Assembly: GCA_030425705.1 (NCBI GenBank)
Contig: JAUHZU010000002.1
Span: 62,001-126,000, forward strand
DNA: 64,000 nt
Source: Phycisphaerae bacterium
GTDB taxonomy: Bacteria; Planctomycetota; Phycisphaerae; Phycisphaerales; Phycisphaeraceae
Direction: 5' to 3'
Shown here: piece after piece, positions 8,192-16,875 of the stretch
Numbering within the stretch: the first letter of the stretch is position 1
How the letters are laid out: every line of letters begins with the position of its first letter
The notes under the pieces: model-generated
Told to the model about the DNA's origin: nothing
The model's database searches: none
Seen by the model: the letters and a program-made list of their open reading frames with translations, nothing else
Translations under genes and position numbers: made by a program

Positions 8192-8606
8192 CGGGGATCA
8201 GCAGGTAGAAGAAGGTGCCCCCGCCCGCGCCGGGCTCGAGCACGGCGTTCCCGGGGAGCCCGGGGTCGTAGTAGACCTCGACCTCTGTCCCCGCGGGGTA
8301 TCGCTCGGTCACGCGGCGTGCGGCCGACGGGTTGTTGCCCGTGGTGTCTCCGAACTTGATGCGGCTGGAGGTATATGGCCGGCCGTTGACCTGGTAGGCG
8401 TAGGTGACGCGGGGCTTCTGCTTCGTGCCGCGGGTGATGATCTCGCTGGCGGTGACCCGCCCGGTGACGGTGGGCCAGCCGGTGCTCGCGCTCGCCGACG
8501 TAAACGCCTTGTACGCCGGCCAGGCGGAGAGCGGCGCGGCGAGCAACAGCACGATCCCCAGGACCAGGGCAATCAACTGCTTGACGGGGTCGGGGATCAT
8601 GGGCAT
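8127..8606 (-). CDS. DUF3592 membrane protein
   Basis: About 159 residues: an N-terminal membrane helix (LIALVLGIVLLLAAPLSAW), a small extracytoplasmic beta domain with RVTYAYQVNGRPYTSSRI and the VEVYYDPGLPGNAVLEPG segment that is characteristic of DUF3592, and a C-terminal helix (LLIPVILLGVGGFLLYGW) ending in a basic tail. The family is of unknown function. The start is uncertain between ATGs at 8600, 8606 and 8645 because none has a Shine-Dalgarno; 8606 leaves a short cytoplasmic lead before the helix. It is convergent and overlapping with the Lgt-like gene. Confidence 0.7.
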   Translation of the reverse strand: MPMIPDPVKQLIALVLGIVLLLAAPLSAWPAYKAFTSASASTGWPTVTGRVTASEIITRGTKQKPRVTYAYQVNGRPYTSSRIKFGDTTGNNPSAARRVTERYPAGTEVEVYYDPGLPGNAVLEPGAGGGTFFYLLIPVILLGVGGFLLYGWYTRRRVY

Positions 8607-8806
8607 CGTGGCGTTCCGGGAGGGCGGAGGTCGAGCCGGGATCATAAGGGCTGTGTATTCGGGTGTGCCGCCGGTTTCATACGAGATTTGCAAAGCAATA
8701 CCGCCGCCGGCTTCCCGCTCTGGCGACTTGTGGACGCCCGGCTCCGAACCCAGGGAGGCCGGGCCGCGTTAGGATATGCCCGGTACGCCCCTCCGCAGGA
8801 GCACGC

Positions 8807-9805
8807 ATGTCGTCCTCAAACGGCCTGGTCATCGATCTCAAAGGCGTCGAGAAGCGCTACGGAAGAAAGGTCCACGCGCTCAAAGGCGTCGACCTGAAAG
8901 TCCACCCCGGCGAGGTGTTCGGGCTCCTGGGCCCCAACGGCGCGGGCAAGAGCACGCTGGTCAAGTGCATGCTCACCGTCGTCCGCCCCACCGCCGCGTC
9001 CGGCAACGTCCTGGGCGCCCCCCTGGGCGACAAGCCCACGCTCGCGCGTGTCGGCTACCTCCCCGAGCACGCACGCTTCCCCCGCCACCTCACCGGCCGG
9101 CAGGTCGTCGAGTTCTTCGGCGCGATGGCCAAGATGCCCAAGGCCCTGTGCAAGGAAAAGGCCCAGGAACTCATCGACCTCGTCGGCGCCCACGACTACG
9201 CGGACCGCAAGGTCGGCGGGTACTCCAAGGGCATGCAGCAGCGCATCGGCATCGCCCAGGCGCTGGTCAACGACCCGGACCTGGTCGTCCTCGACGAGCC
9301 GACCGACGGCGTCGACCCCGTCGGCCGACGCGACATCCGCGAGGTGCTCCTGGCGATCAAAGAGCGGGGCAAGACTGTCTTCGTCAACAGCCACCTGCTC
9401 AGCGAGTTGGAGATGATCTGCGACCGCGTCGCGATCATGGTCAGCGGCAAGGTCGTGCAGCAGGGGACCATCGACGAGCTGACGATCGACGAGAAGCACT
9501 ACCTGATGGTGCTGGACTGGAACCGCGAGACCGCCGCGCCCGGCAAGCTCGCCGAGGCGCTCGGCGTGGCGATGAAGCCGGAGCAGGAACGCGGCGGCGT
9601 GCCGGTCCTGGCCGGGGAACTGGAGGGCGTGCGGTACGAGCTGCACGGCCCGAAGCTGAAGGTGATGGTGACCGACCCCCCGGCCGTGCAGCCGGTGATC
9701 GACAAGGTCCGCGCCGCGGGGATCGTCATCCGCAGCGTCGAGCCCAAGCGGCCGTCGCTTGAAGAGCTGTTCATGCAGGCCGCCGGCGAAGGGGGTGACC
9801 ATTGA
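8807..9805 (+). CDS. ABC transporter ATP-binding protein
   Basis: The 332-residue ATPase belongs to the ABC-2 export type. It shows the Walker A loop GPNGAGKST, signature YSKGMQQR, Walker B LVVLDEPTDGVDP and the switch histidine in VNSHLLSE, followed by a C-terminal extension of about 90 residues. The ATG at 8807 has GCAGGAG 5-6 nt upstream. Its TGA overlaps the TTG start of the next gene (TTGA), so the two are translationally coupled and should form one exporter. The substrate is unknown. Confidence 0.88.
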   Translation: MSSSNGLVIDLKGVEKRYGRKVHALKGVDLKVHPGEVFGLLGPNGAGKSTLVKCMLTVVRPTAASGNVLGAPLGDKPTLARVGYLPEHARFPRHLTGRQVVEFFGAMAKMPKALCKEKAQELIDLVGAHDYADRKVGGYSKGMQQRIGIAQALVNDPDLVVLDEPTDGVDPVGRRDIREVLLAIKERGKTVFVNSHLLSELEMICDRVAIMVSGKVVQQGTIDELTIDEKHYLMVLDWNRETAAPGKLAEALGVAMKPEQERGGVPVLAGELEGVRYELHGPKLKVMVTDPPAVQPVIDKVRAAGIVIRSVEPKRPSLEELFMQAAGEGGDH

Positions 9806-10953
9806 CCCAGACCCTTGCACTACTGTGGGACGCGTACCGCGAGCTGAACGCGAAGAAGATGTTCTGGATCACGATGATCCTGTCGGGTCTGATCGTTGCA
9901 ATCTTCGGATGTATCGGGATCAACGAGCAGGGGCTGAAGCTGCTGGTCTGGCAGCTCGACACCCCGATGTACAGCACACAAACCATGACCGCCGCGACGT
10001 TCTACAAGTCGTGGTTTGTCTCGCTGGGGATCGCGATCTGGCTGGCGTGGATCGCCACCATCCTCGCGCTGGTCTCGACAGGCGGCATCTTCCCGGACCT
10101 GATGACGTCCGGCTCAATTGATACGCTGCTGTCCAAGCCGATCAGCCGGCTGCGCTTGTTCCTGACCAAGTACATGCTCGGGCTGATGTTTGTCGCGCTG
10201 CAGGTTCTGGTGTTCTGTGTCGCCAGCTTCCTGGTGATCGGCATCCGGGGCGGCGTTTGGGAGCCGGGGCTGTTTATCGCTGTCCCGATGGTCGTCTTGT
10301 TCTTCTCGTACCTCTTCTCGGTGTGTGTGCTGCTGGGCGTGATGACCCGGTCGACGATGGCGGCGATCCTTTTGACGATCCTGCTGTGGTTCGGCTTGTT
10401 CATGGTGAACCAGGCGGACGGGGTCATGCTCATGCTCCGCGCCAACGCCGAGGTGCAGGCCGAGGGCGCGGCGGAGCGGCTCGATATGGCGCGCGCGATG
10501 TCCCCCGAAGAGATCGAGGAGAAGGTCGAGGAGATCACCCGCCGTTCATGGATGGGAGGCGACGACCCGCTGGTCAAACCACTTCAAGCAGCGCAGGAGG
10601 GCGACTACACGCTGCTGGAAGCCGAGGTGGACCGGGCCGACCGATCTGTGGCGACATGGACCAAGTGGTCGCGCTTTGTCTTCGCGGTCAAGACGATCTT
10701 CCCCAAGACCAACGAGACGATCGGGCTGCTGGAGCGATGGCTCATCTCGTTGGCCGACCTGCCGACCGAGGAGGACACCGAGGAGGACCCGATGATGCAG
10801 AATACCGAGTTCGGCGGCGACACAGCAGTGCAGAAGCGACTGATGGAGCTGTCGCGCGAACGGCCGGCCTGGTGGATCCTCGGTACCTCGATTCTCTTTG
10901 AAATCGTCATCCTCGCGTTCGCCGCGTGGAAGTTCTGCCGGCGGGACTACTGA
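9802..10953 (+). CDS. ABC-2 type transporter permease
   Basis: The 383-residue protein has a first helix just after KKMFWITMIL and about six membrane segments in all. The GSIDTLLSKPISRLRLFLTKY region matches ABC-2 permeases whose coupling loop carries 'LSKPISR'. A large charged insert at residues 210-330 (EEIEEKVEEITRR and an acidic stretch) precedes the last helix. The start is TTG, overlapping the upstream stop, with a purine-rich GGGGGTGA just before it. It is the membrane partner of the preceding ATPase. Confidence 0.82.
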   Translation: MTQTLALLWDAYRELNAKKMFWITMILSGLIVAIFGCIGINEQGLKLLVWQLDTPMYSTQTMTAATFYKSWFVSLGIAIWLAWIATILALVSTGGIFPDLMTSGSIDTLLSKPISRLRLFLTKYMLGLMFVALQVLVFCVASFLVIGIRGGVWEPGLFIAVPMVVLFFSYLFSVCVLLGVMTRSTMAAILLTILLWFGLFMVNQADGVMLMLRANAEVQAEGAAERLDMARAMSPEEIEEKVEEITRRSWMGGDDPLVKPLQAAQEGDYTLLEAEVDRADRSVATWTKWSRFVFAVKTIFPKTNETIGLLERWLISLADLPTEEDTEEDPMMQNTEFGGDTAVQKRLMELSRERPAWWILGTSILFEIVILAFAAWKFCRRDY

Positions 10954-11033
10954 TATACGCGTTGTCGCGGTCGCCCGTGCAGCCCTCCACGGAAGCCGTG
11001 TTACGACTTCTTTCCTTTTCAAGTCAGGTCGCT

Positions 11034-12344
11034 ATGCCACACCTCTGCCCTCCACGTCTCGCGTTTGCGTCGCTCATTCTGCTCGGCTCACTGTTCCTCG
11101 CCGGCTGCGGGTCCTCGCCGGACACGGTGCAGCCGCCCGTGGTGGCCTACGAGCCGGGCGAGACGGCCGAGGTGTTCAAGGAGATCGTTGCGACCCTCTG
11201 CGAGGACGTGATGGAGGGGCGCGACGCGGGGACGCGGGGCATCGACATCGCCCGGGACTATTTGGTGTACCAATACGCCAAGGCCGGGCTCGAGCCGGGC
11301 TTCGTTGTCGACGGCCGGTGGTCGTACACCCAGGAGTTCCAGCTCGCGATCGGCCGGGACGCCGAGGGCAACGTGATCAACGCGCCGATCAGTAACATCG
11401 GCGGCATCCTGCCCGGCGTCGGGGAGCTGGCGGGCGAAGTCGTCATTATCGGGGCGCACTACGACCACATCGGCTACGGCGACATCGGCAGCCGGGCCCC
11501 CGCCCGCCGCGGCGAGATCCACCCCGGCGCGGACGACAATGCCTCGGGCACCGCCGGGCTGGTCATCCTCGCCCGCCGGCTGGCGAACTACGCCCGCGCC
11601 CACCCCGACACCCCCCGCCGGACCATCCTCTTCACCAGCTTCGCCGGCGAGGAACGCGGGCTGCACGGCTCGCGCTTCGAGACCGAGAACGCCGAGTCCT
11701 GGCCGTTCGACATCGAAGACATCTCCGGCATGATCAACATGGACATGATCGGCCGGCTTCGCGAGCGGCTGATCGTCTACACCGCGGAGACCGGCGAGCA
11801 GTGGGCCGACTGGATCAACCAGGCCAACACCGATAACGGCAGCCCGATCGTCGTGTCGATGGAGACCGATGCGCCCGGCGGCAGCGACCACACCAGCTTT
11901 ATCCGTGTCGGGGTCCCGGCGGTGTTCTTCTTTACCGGGCTCCACGCCGAGTACCACACGCCCGACGACACGCCCGAGAAGCTGAACAACGAGGGCGCGG
12001 CGCAGGTGCTGGAGCTGGTCGGCGACGTCCTGATCCGCACGGCGACGGACCCGGAAAAGGTGACCTTTGTCACGCCGCCGCTGCGGCCGTTCATGGGCGT
12101 CCGCCCGGGCGACGCGGCCGAGGGGGGCGGGCTGGTCATCAGCCGGGTGTTCGGCAACTCCCCCGCCGCCACGGCCGGGATGGAGAGCGGGGACGTGCTG
12201 CTCCGCTTCGGCGACCGGGCGATCGACAGCCCCCGCGACCTGTCGGTCGCGCTGCGCGAGTCCGAGGCCGGCCAAGAGGTCGTGCTCCTGGTCCTGCGCG
12301 ATGGCGAAGAGGTGGAGCTCACGATCGAGCTCGGCGGGCGCTGA
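11034..12344 (+). CDS. M28-family zinc aminopeptidase lipoprotein with C-terminal PDZ domain
   Basis: The 436-residue product starts with a lipoprotein signal ending in the lipobox LFLAGC. The peptidase domain carries M28 zinc ligands: GAHYDHIGYG, HPGADDNASGTAG, GEERGLHGSR, NMDMIGR and a terminal H in EYHTPDD. From about residue 340 to the end a PDZ fold (PFMGVRPG, VISRVFGNSPAATAGMESGD, LLRFGDRAIDSP) probably binds substrate C-termini or partners. M28 proteins of this plan are exported peptidases. It is anchored to a membrane facing the periplasm. The ATG at 11034 is chosen because it begins the signal peptide; an upstream in-frame ATG at 10926 lies inside the previous gene. Confidence 0.85.
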   Translation: MPHLCPPRLAFASLILLGSLFLAGCGSSPDTVQPPVVAYEPGETAEVFKEIVATLCEDVMEGRDAGTRGIDIARDYLVYQYAKAGLEPGFVVDGRWSYTQEFQLAIGRDAEGNVINAPISNIGGILPGVGELAGEVVIIGAHYDHIGYGDIGSRAPARRGEIHPGADDNASGTAGLVILARRLANYARAHPDTPRRTILFTSFAGEERGLHGSRFETENAESWPFDIEDISGMINMDMIGRLRERLIVYTAETGEQWADWINQANTDNGSPIVVSMETDAPGGSDHTSFIRVGVPAVFFFTGLHAEYHTPDDTPEKLNNEGAAQVLELVGDVLIRTATDPEKVTFVTPPLRPFMGVRPGDAAEGGGLVISRVFGNSPAATAGMESGDVLLRFGDRAIDSPRDLSVALRESEAGQEVVLLVLRDGEEVELTIELGGR

Positions 12345-12419
12345 CCGCCGGATCGGCCCGCATCCAAAGGACTGGCGCCTGGGTGGCCACCCCCGGGTCT
12401 GGCGGCATACGATAGGGGC

Positions 12420-12896
12420 ATGACCGAGCCCCTCTCCTCCCTCGACACCGGCGACCTCGATGCCCTCGGCATCGTGATCGTGGACCACGGCTCCCGGCGG
12501 GCCGAGAGCAACGCGATGCTCGAGCGGTTTGTCGATCTGTTTATCGCCCACCGCCCGCAATACAAGATCGTAGAGCCGGCCCACATGGAGCTGGCCGAGC
12601 CCTCGATCGAGACGGCCGTACGTCGGTGCGTCGAGCGCGGTGCGTCGCGTGTCGCGGTCTGCCCCTACTTTTTCGCGCCGGGCAAGCACTGGGCCAAGGA
12701 CATCCCGGAACTGGCGGAGCAGGCGGCGGAGTCGGCGGGTGTGCCGTGGGTCGTGACCGCCCCGATCGGGCTGACCCCGCTGATGGTAGACGTGATCGAC
12801 AACCGCCTGACCCACTGCTTGGACCACATCGCCGGCCGGGCCGAGGAATGCGACTCCTGTGCCGGGCTGGGCCGGTGCCGGCTGCACGCGGTTTAG
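12420..12896 (+). CDS. CbiX-like sirohydrochlorin cobalto/ferrochelatase
   Basis: The 158-residue protein is the short CbiX/SirB form. It begins with GIVIVDHGSR containing the metal-binding histidine, continues with HMELAEPSIETAVRRC, and has AVCPYFFAPGKHWAKDIPE with the second active-site histidine. The C-terminus adds a cysteine motif (CDSCAGLGRC) that might bind zinc or an iron-sulfur cluster, as some CbiX proteins do. It would insert Co or Fe into sirohydrochlorin for cobalamin or siroheme synthesis. No other tetrapyrrole genes are nearby. Confidence 0.75.
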   Translation: MTEPLSSLDTGDLDALGIVIVDHGSRRAESNAMLERFVDLFIAHRPQYKIVEPAHMELAEPSIETAVRRCVERGASRVAVCPYFFAPGKHWAKDIPELAEQAAESAGVPWVVTAPIGLTPLMVDVIDNRLTHCLDHIAGRAEECDSCAGLGRCRLHAV

Positions 12897-12912
12897 CGTT
12901 TGCACCGTCCAT

Positions 12913-13410
12913 TTACCGCCACGGCTCGTCGGGGTCGACCTCGTCGCCGGGGTTCTCGTCGTCTTCGTCCGGGTCGGGGTCGACGTAGGGCTTGTCTTCA
13001 AACAGGCCGAACGGGTCGTCTTCGCCGGGGTCACTGTCCTGGTCACCGGGCGCGGGGGTGTCCCACGCGGGCCCGAGCGGGCCGCTGTCATCGTCGGGCT
13101 CATCATCGGCACCGCCGGCCGCACGCTCGGCGATCTCCTCGGGCGACAGCCGGTCCGGGTCGACGTAGCGGTCCGCGCCGGCCTTCCACGCGTCGCCGGG
13201 CGGCGGGCCCTGCTCGGCCCGTCGTTTCTCGATCGAACGCTCCAGCAGGACGATGCGGCGACGCGCCATCCGACGGGCGACCATCATGGAGATCACCATG
13301 ATCACCGCCGCCAGACCCACCGCCGCGATGAGCACGATCAGGCCGTAGGCCTCCAGCAGTGTTTGCTGCTGATCGTCGGTCTGCTGCGCCAGGAAGAACA
13401 CCGGTTGCAT
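12913..13410 (-). CDS. Hypothetical single-pass membrane protein with acidic tail
   Basis: About 165 residues from the ATG at 13410 (MQPVFFLAQQ): a short N-terminal segment, one membrane helix (LIVLIAAVGLAAVIMVISMM), a basic stop-transfer region (ARRMARRR) and a coiled charged stretch, then a long Asp/Glu/Pro-rich tail to the end. I do not recognise a family. The topology suggests an inner membrane protein with its acidic tail in the cytoplasm. The stop is 16 bp from the convergent CbiX-like gene. Confidence 0.6.
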   Translation of the reverse strand: MQPVFFLAQQTDDQQQTLLEAYGLIVLIAAVGLAAVIMVISMMVARRMARRRIVLLERSIEKRRAEQGPPPGDAWKAGADRYVDPDRLSPEEIAERAAGGADDEPDDDSGPLGPAWDTPAPGDQDSDPGEDDPFGLFEDKPYVDPDPDEDDENPGDEVDPDEPWR

Positions 13411-13509
13411 CCACGGATTGTAAGCCCGGGCCGCTTTTTTCGTGCCCCCCGGGTTGCGATATGCTGGTCCCGCAACGTGAAACCCGCCATCCCATCCCAA
13501 GGAGGACCG

Positions 13510-14067
13510 ATGACCACCGCCCGCAAGATCGTTCTGCCCGCCCTCGCCGCCGCGCTGCTGGTGCTGATCGTGGGGTGCATCCCGGTGAAGGACGTGTCGC
13601 GCGGCTGGGCGATGGCCGAGCCCGACGAGGCGTTGGGCGGTCGATGGGTCGGCAAGTTCAATACGTCTGACACGGTGGCCTTCGCGATGACCGACGCCGA
13701 CTTCCTTGTAACCTCGGGCAGTGCCGGGCTCGACGGGGCCGTCCGCACGCTCCAGGTCGGCGACCACCAGTACATGATCGTCGCGAGCCTGCGCCCCGCG
13801 CTCGAGGGCTTCGAGGAGATGGACGAGTACAGCAAGTCCGGGAACCTGCTGCGGTACACCCTGGTCGACGGCACACTGACGATCTACCAGTTCGACTCCA
13901 CGGCCCTGGAGAACGCGATCGACAACGGTGACGTGGCCGGCATCAACAACGAGGAAGAATCCACCACGGTCCTCGCCCTAGACGACGACACGCTGGACTG
14001 GCTCGAAGACGTGGCAGGCGATGACGACCTCTGGACCGAGACGGTCTACGTCCGCAAGGACGAGTAG
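13510..14067 (+). CDS. Hypothetical lipoprotein
   Basis: The 185-residue product has a canonical lipoprotein signal (MTTARKIVLPALAAALLVLI, cleavage before the Cys of VGC) and a small beta-rich domain (RWVGKFNTSDTVAFAMTD, NLLRYTLVDGTLTIYQFD). It is followed by an acidic region with DDDTLDWLEDV. A GGAGG ribosome site precedes the ATG by about 5 nt. No family is recognised; it is a likely outer or inner membrane lipoprotein of small size. Confidence 0.7.
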   Translation: MTTARKIVLPALAAALLVLIVGCIPVKDVSRGWAMAEPDEALGGRWVGKFNTSDTVAFAMTDADFLVTSGSAGLDGAVRTLQVGDHQYMIVASLRPALEGFEEMDEYSKSGNLLRYTLVDGTLTIYQFDSTALENAIDNGDVAGINNEEESTTVLALDDDTLDWLEDVAGDDDLWTETVYVRKDE

Positions 14068-14092
14068 GCGCTCCCGGTCGGTATGCACCACC

Positions 14093-14123
14093 AACGGCCT
14101 GCGCGATCTGCGCGGGCCGTTTT
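14093..14123. terminator. Bidirectional intrinsic terminator
   Basis: AACGGCC (14093-14099) pairs with GGCCGTT (14115-14121), with an inner GCGC/GCGC stem and a run of T after it. It lies between the convergent lipoprotein and PTPS genes. Confidence 0.75.
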
Positions 14124-14150
14124 CTCTCGTCTGTTCGCTGGGCCCGCCGG

Positions 14151-14948
14151 TCAGTCCCCGCGGTAGGTGCAGGCGGTCTTTTCGGTTTCCCATACCGTGA
14201 CCTCGTCGAGCGTGCTGCCGGTCGGCAGGTGGTCGGCGAGCAGTTCCCAGACGGTCTGCGCGATGTGCTCGACCGAGGGGTTGCGGTCTTTGAACGCGGG
14301 CACATCGTGGTTCAGGTGCTTGTGGTCGAGGGCTTCGATGATGTGTGTGTTGACCGCGGCGTCAAGGTCGGCGGGGTCGAGGGTCGTGCCGTCGTCGGCG
14401 ATCGCGCAGCGGGCGGCGACCTGAACGCGGTAGTTGTGGCCGTGGCCGGCGGGGTTGTTGCACTTGCCGAAGGTCGCGCGGTTGTCCGCGTCGCTGAGGG
14501 CGGGCACGTGCAGGCGGTGGGCGGCGGAGAACTCGTACTGCTGACGGAGGGTGATGTGGGCCATGGTGTCGTGCTCGATGTCGTAGCGGAGCGTCGGCGT
14601 GAGGACCAGCGCGAGGGCGCATACCGTGCCGCCGAGGGGTGGCTGGACCGAAGCGAGCAGGGCGCGGAGCAGCGCGCCCATGGGCGTGTCGGCGGTGTGC
14701 TGGTCGTCGGCGATGGCCCGGCGGAGGATCGGCAGCGCGTGGTCGCGCACCGCCGTATCGATCTGCTTGATGTTGATGAAGTAACCTGTTGCCGGGTCCG
14801 CTTCTCCCCGGCAGGTGACGTGTAGCTCGTAGTACCGCCCCAGCCCGCGCATCGCCGGCCAGGCGCTGAACGTGTTGTCGCGGGGGGTGTCCGCCTCGGC
14901 CCCGTCCCCGTTGAGACAGAAACGGACCGCCCGTGTCAGCTCCAGCAT
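14151..14948 (-). CDS. Tandem 6-pyruvoyl-tetrahydropterin synthase / QueD-like protein
   Basis: The 265-residue product is about twice the size of QueD/PTPS. The C-terminal half is a normal domain with zinc histidines in FSAAHRLH and GHGHNY, the cysteine of FGKCNNPAGHG, the LDHKHLN segment and a final EVTVWETEKTACTY. The N-terminal half repeats the fold (GRYYELHVTCRGEADPATGY, INIKQIDT) but the zinc histidines are replaced (VRFCLNG, GRYYEL), so it is probably non-catalytic. The family converts dihydroneopterin triphosphate to 6-carboxy- or 6-pyruvoyl-tetrahydropterin in queuosine or pterin pathways. No neighbouring queuosine genes are seen. The start at 14948 (MLELTRAVRF) is the most conservative. 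Confidence 0.75.
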   Translation of the reverse strand: MLELTRAVRFCLNGDGAEADTPRDNTFSAWPAMRGLGRYYELHVTCRGEADPATGYFINIKQIDTAVRDHALPILRRAIADDQHTADTPMGALLRALLASVQPPLGGTVCALALVLTPTLRYDIEHDTMAHITLRQQYEFSAAHRLHVPALSDADNRATFGKCNNPAGHGHNYRVQVAARCAIADDGTTLDPADLDAAVNTHIIEALDHKHLNHDVPAFKDRNPSVEHIAQTVWELLADHLPTGSTLDEVTVWETEKTACTYRGD

Positions 14949-15110
14949 GCGGGGAGTATAGGCACCGCCGCGTGTGCGGGTTATGCCGCCCATGCCGGCG
15001 GGACCGCTGCGGCCGCGGGCGATTTGGCTTGCGGCGGGCCCGGCTGGATCGGTCACTGTGGGTCCGGAGCGCGCCGCGGGCCGCGCGATTCGCACAGGGA
15101 GCACGCATCG

Positions 15111-15359
15111 ATGCCGAGTTGGGGACGCTACGCCATGACCGTCTACCTCGGGCTGCTGATGGCCGGGGCGCTGGGCCGGCCGCCGATGGCCGCGCGGTCG
15201 GCGTCGCAGCACGACGGCGGGTCCGGCCTGTCGGCGAAGCTCGCGCCGCTCAAGGCCCCCTACCGCTACCCCGACAAGACCGGCGCCGCCGCGTCCCCTG
15301 CAGATATACAGCACGAGCCGGCCCGGGAAACGGCGCGCGATGTGCCGCGGCCGCGCTGA
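15111..15359 (+). CDS. Possible small secreted protein
   Basis: An 82-residue frame starts at an ATG preceded by AGGGAG about 10 nt upstream. A hydrophobic stretch after the second Met (MTVYLGLLMAGALG) could be a signal peptide, and the rest is Pro/Ala-rich with a KAPYRYPDKTG segment. No family is recognised. It occupies most of an otherwise empty 450-bp divergent region between the PTPS and TPR genes; the remainder of that region shows nothing I can name. High GC favours long open frames, so this is a weak call. Confidence 0.35.
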   Translation: MPSWGRYAMTVYLGLLMAGALGRPPMAARSASQHDGGSGLSAKLAPLKAPYRYPDKTGAAASPADIQHEPARETARDVPRPR

Positions 15360-15396
15360 TTGCCTGGCGGGTCAGACCTGCTACGCTGGCACAACT

Positions 15397-16494
15397 GTGC
15401 CCAACGACACCCGTCCCAGTCCGCGCCGCCGACACACCGCCGGGCTGTCGCGCGCGACGTTGCTGGCCGTACTCGGCGCGGGGGCGGTCGGTGCCGGCGT
15501 CGTGGCGGTGGTTTACTTCCGCGGCGATCCGCCGCCGGCCCAGACCACGCCGCGCGACACCGCGCACGAAGAGATGGTCGCGCTGCAGGAGGACTTCAAG
15601 CGGTACGTCGAGAACCGCCTGGACTTCATCGACCTGCTGCCGGACGCGAAGGCCTACACCCGCCGCCACCCCGACGCCGTGGCCGGGCACATCCTGCTCG
15701 CGCAGGTGCTGATGAAGCTGGAGCTGTACGGCGAGGCGTACCCGTCGCTGATCCGCGCACTAGAGCTCGAGAGCCGCGGCGAGAACTTTGAGCTGCTCAA
15801 GCTGACCGGGACGTGCGCCGCCAAGCTCGGCGTCTGGGGCGAGGCGGAGCGGCACCTGCTCGCCGCGGACGCGCTGCGGCCCGACGACATCACGGTCGTG
15901 CTGCAGCTCGGCAATGTGTTTTTCCAGACGGGCCGGCTGGAGGAGGCGGAGGAATCGTATCAGCACGCACTCAACGCCAACAGGACCACACCGCCCCACA
16001 AGGCCTATGCCGGGCTTGCGGAGATCTGCGCTGCGCGGGGCCAGTACGATGAGGCACAGCCCTTCATCAATCGCGCCATCCGTTGGGCGAAAGAAGACGG
16101 CGAGGCGCAGGCCTGGGTCTACCAACTGAAAAAGGTGCGCATCCTGTTCGACGCGGGGCAGTGGGCCGCCGGGGAATCGCTGCTGATCAGCACCCAGGGC
16201 GAGTCGCCTGAGGCGACGTATACCCTGCCCTGCACCCACCTGCGTGCGCGCCTGCACGGCCACCACGGCGAGCCGCTCCGGGCCGCGCGCGACTACGAGC
16301 TCCTGATCAGCGGCGTCGTCGATACCGCGAGCTTCACCGACGCCGAGCGTGCGGAGATCTACGCCGAACTGGCACACTGGCACCTCGAGGCGGGCAACAC
16401 CGAGCGTGCAGGCGAAGCGGTTGCCGAGCTGCGGCGACTCGTCCCGGGAGACCCGCGCCTTGCGTCGCTCGAGGCCCGTCTGCGCGGGGGATGA
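15397..16494 (+). CDS. Membrane-anchored TPR-repeat protein
   Basis: The 365-residue product has a basic N-terminus (RPSPRRRHTAG), one membrane anchor (TLLAVLGAGAVGAGVVAVVYF) and then about seven tetratricopeptide-like helical pairs, e.g. AWGEAERHLLAADALRPDD-type and LEEAEESYQHALNANR repeats, to the C-terminus. TPR domains mediate protein assembly; the partner is unknown. The start is taken as GTG 15397 because it sits just before the basic anchor; an ATG at 15340 in frame is an alternative but overlaps the preceding small frame. Confidence 0.72.
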   Translation: MPNDTRPSPRRRHTAGLSRATLLAVLGAGAVGAGVVAVVYFRGDPPPAQTTPRDTAHEEMVALQEDFKRYVENRLDFIDLLPDAKAYTRRHPDAVAGHILLAQVLMKLELYGEAYPSLIRALELESRGENFELLKLTGTCAAKLGVWGEAERHLLAADALRPDDITVVLQLGNVFFQTGRLEEAEESYQHALNANRTTPPHKAYAGLAEICAARGQYDEAQPFINRAIRWAKEDGEAQAWVYQLKKVRILFDAGQWAAGESLLISTQGESPEATYTLPCTHLRARLHGHHGEPLRAARDYELLISGVVDTASFTDAERAEIYAELAHWHLEAGNTERAGEAVAELRRLVPGDPRLASLEARLRGG

Positions 16495-16500
16495 CGCGGG

Positions 16501-16860
16501 TCACGACGCGTGCGGCTGGAGTTGGACCCCGTCGTGGACATTGGGCACGATGCGATCCAGGTCAAGCTCTAATGTCGAGGTGATCCCGAGTGCTTTCTGA
16601 AGCCGCTCGCAGACCCGCTCGTGCCGGCTTCCCGCTAGACCGAGTTGGCAGTCGGGTTCTATGCAGCAGAACGGCGAGCCGGCGGGCAGGAAGTGCAGGG
16701 TCCCCCAGACTCGGATTCGCTCGGTGGGTCGGCCGGCGAGCTCGACCGCTTCGACGAACAACGCGAGGCCGCGCGGCGCGGTCTCACACTCCTCGGCGAT
16801 GACCTGTTCGATCAACCGCCGGATCGCGTCGTCCGAGCGTTTCGTGCGTGCGGGTCGCAT
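16501..16860 (-). CDS. Hypothetical protein at the end of the LPS operon
   Basis: The 119-residue protein has a helical N-terminus (RRLIEQVIAEECETAPRG), a cysteine-containing middle (GSPFCCIEPDCQLGL) and a C-terminal segment ITSTLELDLDRIVPNVHDG. I recognise no family. It starts 15 bp after the hldE stop on the same strand, so it is likely the last gene of maf-lpxK-hldE. Confidence 0.55.
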   Translation of the reverse strand: MRPARTKRSDDAIRRLIEQVIAEECETAPRGLALFVEAVELAGRPTERIRVWGTLHFLPAGSPFCCIEPDCQLGLAGSRHERVCERLQKALGITSTLELDLDRIVPNVHDGVQLQPHAS

Positions 16861-16875
16861 ACGGATGTCGGCGCG

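Noticed and set aside
11088-13124. 678-codon open frame on the minus strand
   Set aside because: Antisense to the M28 peptidase and the CbiX-like genes, which have full motif sets; no domain is recognisable in the antisense product.
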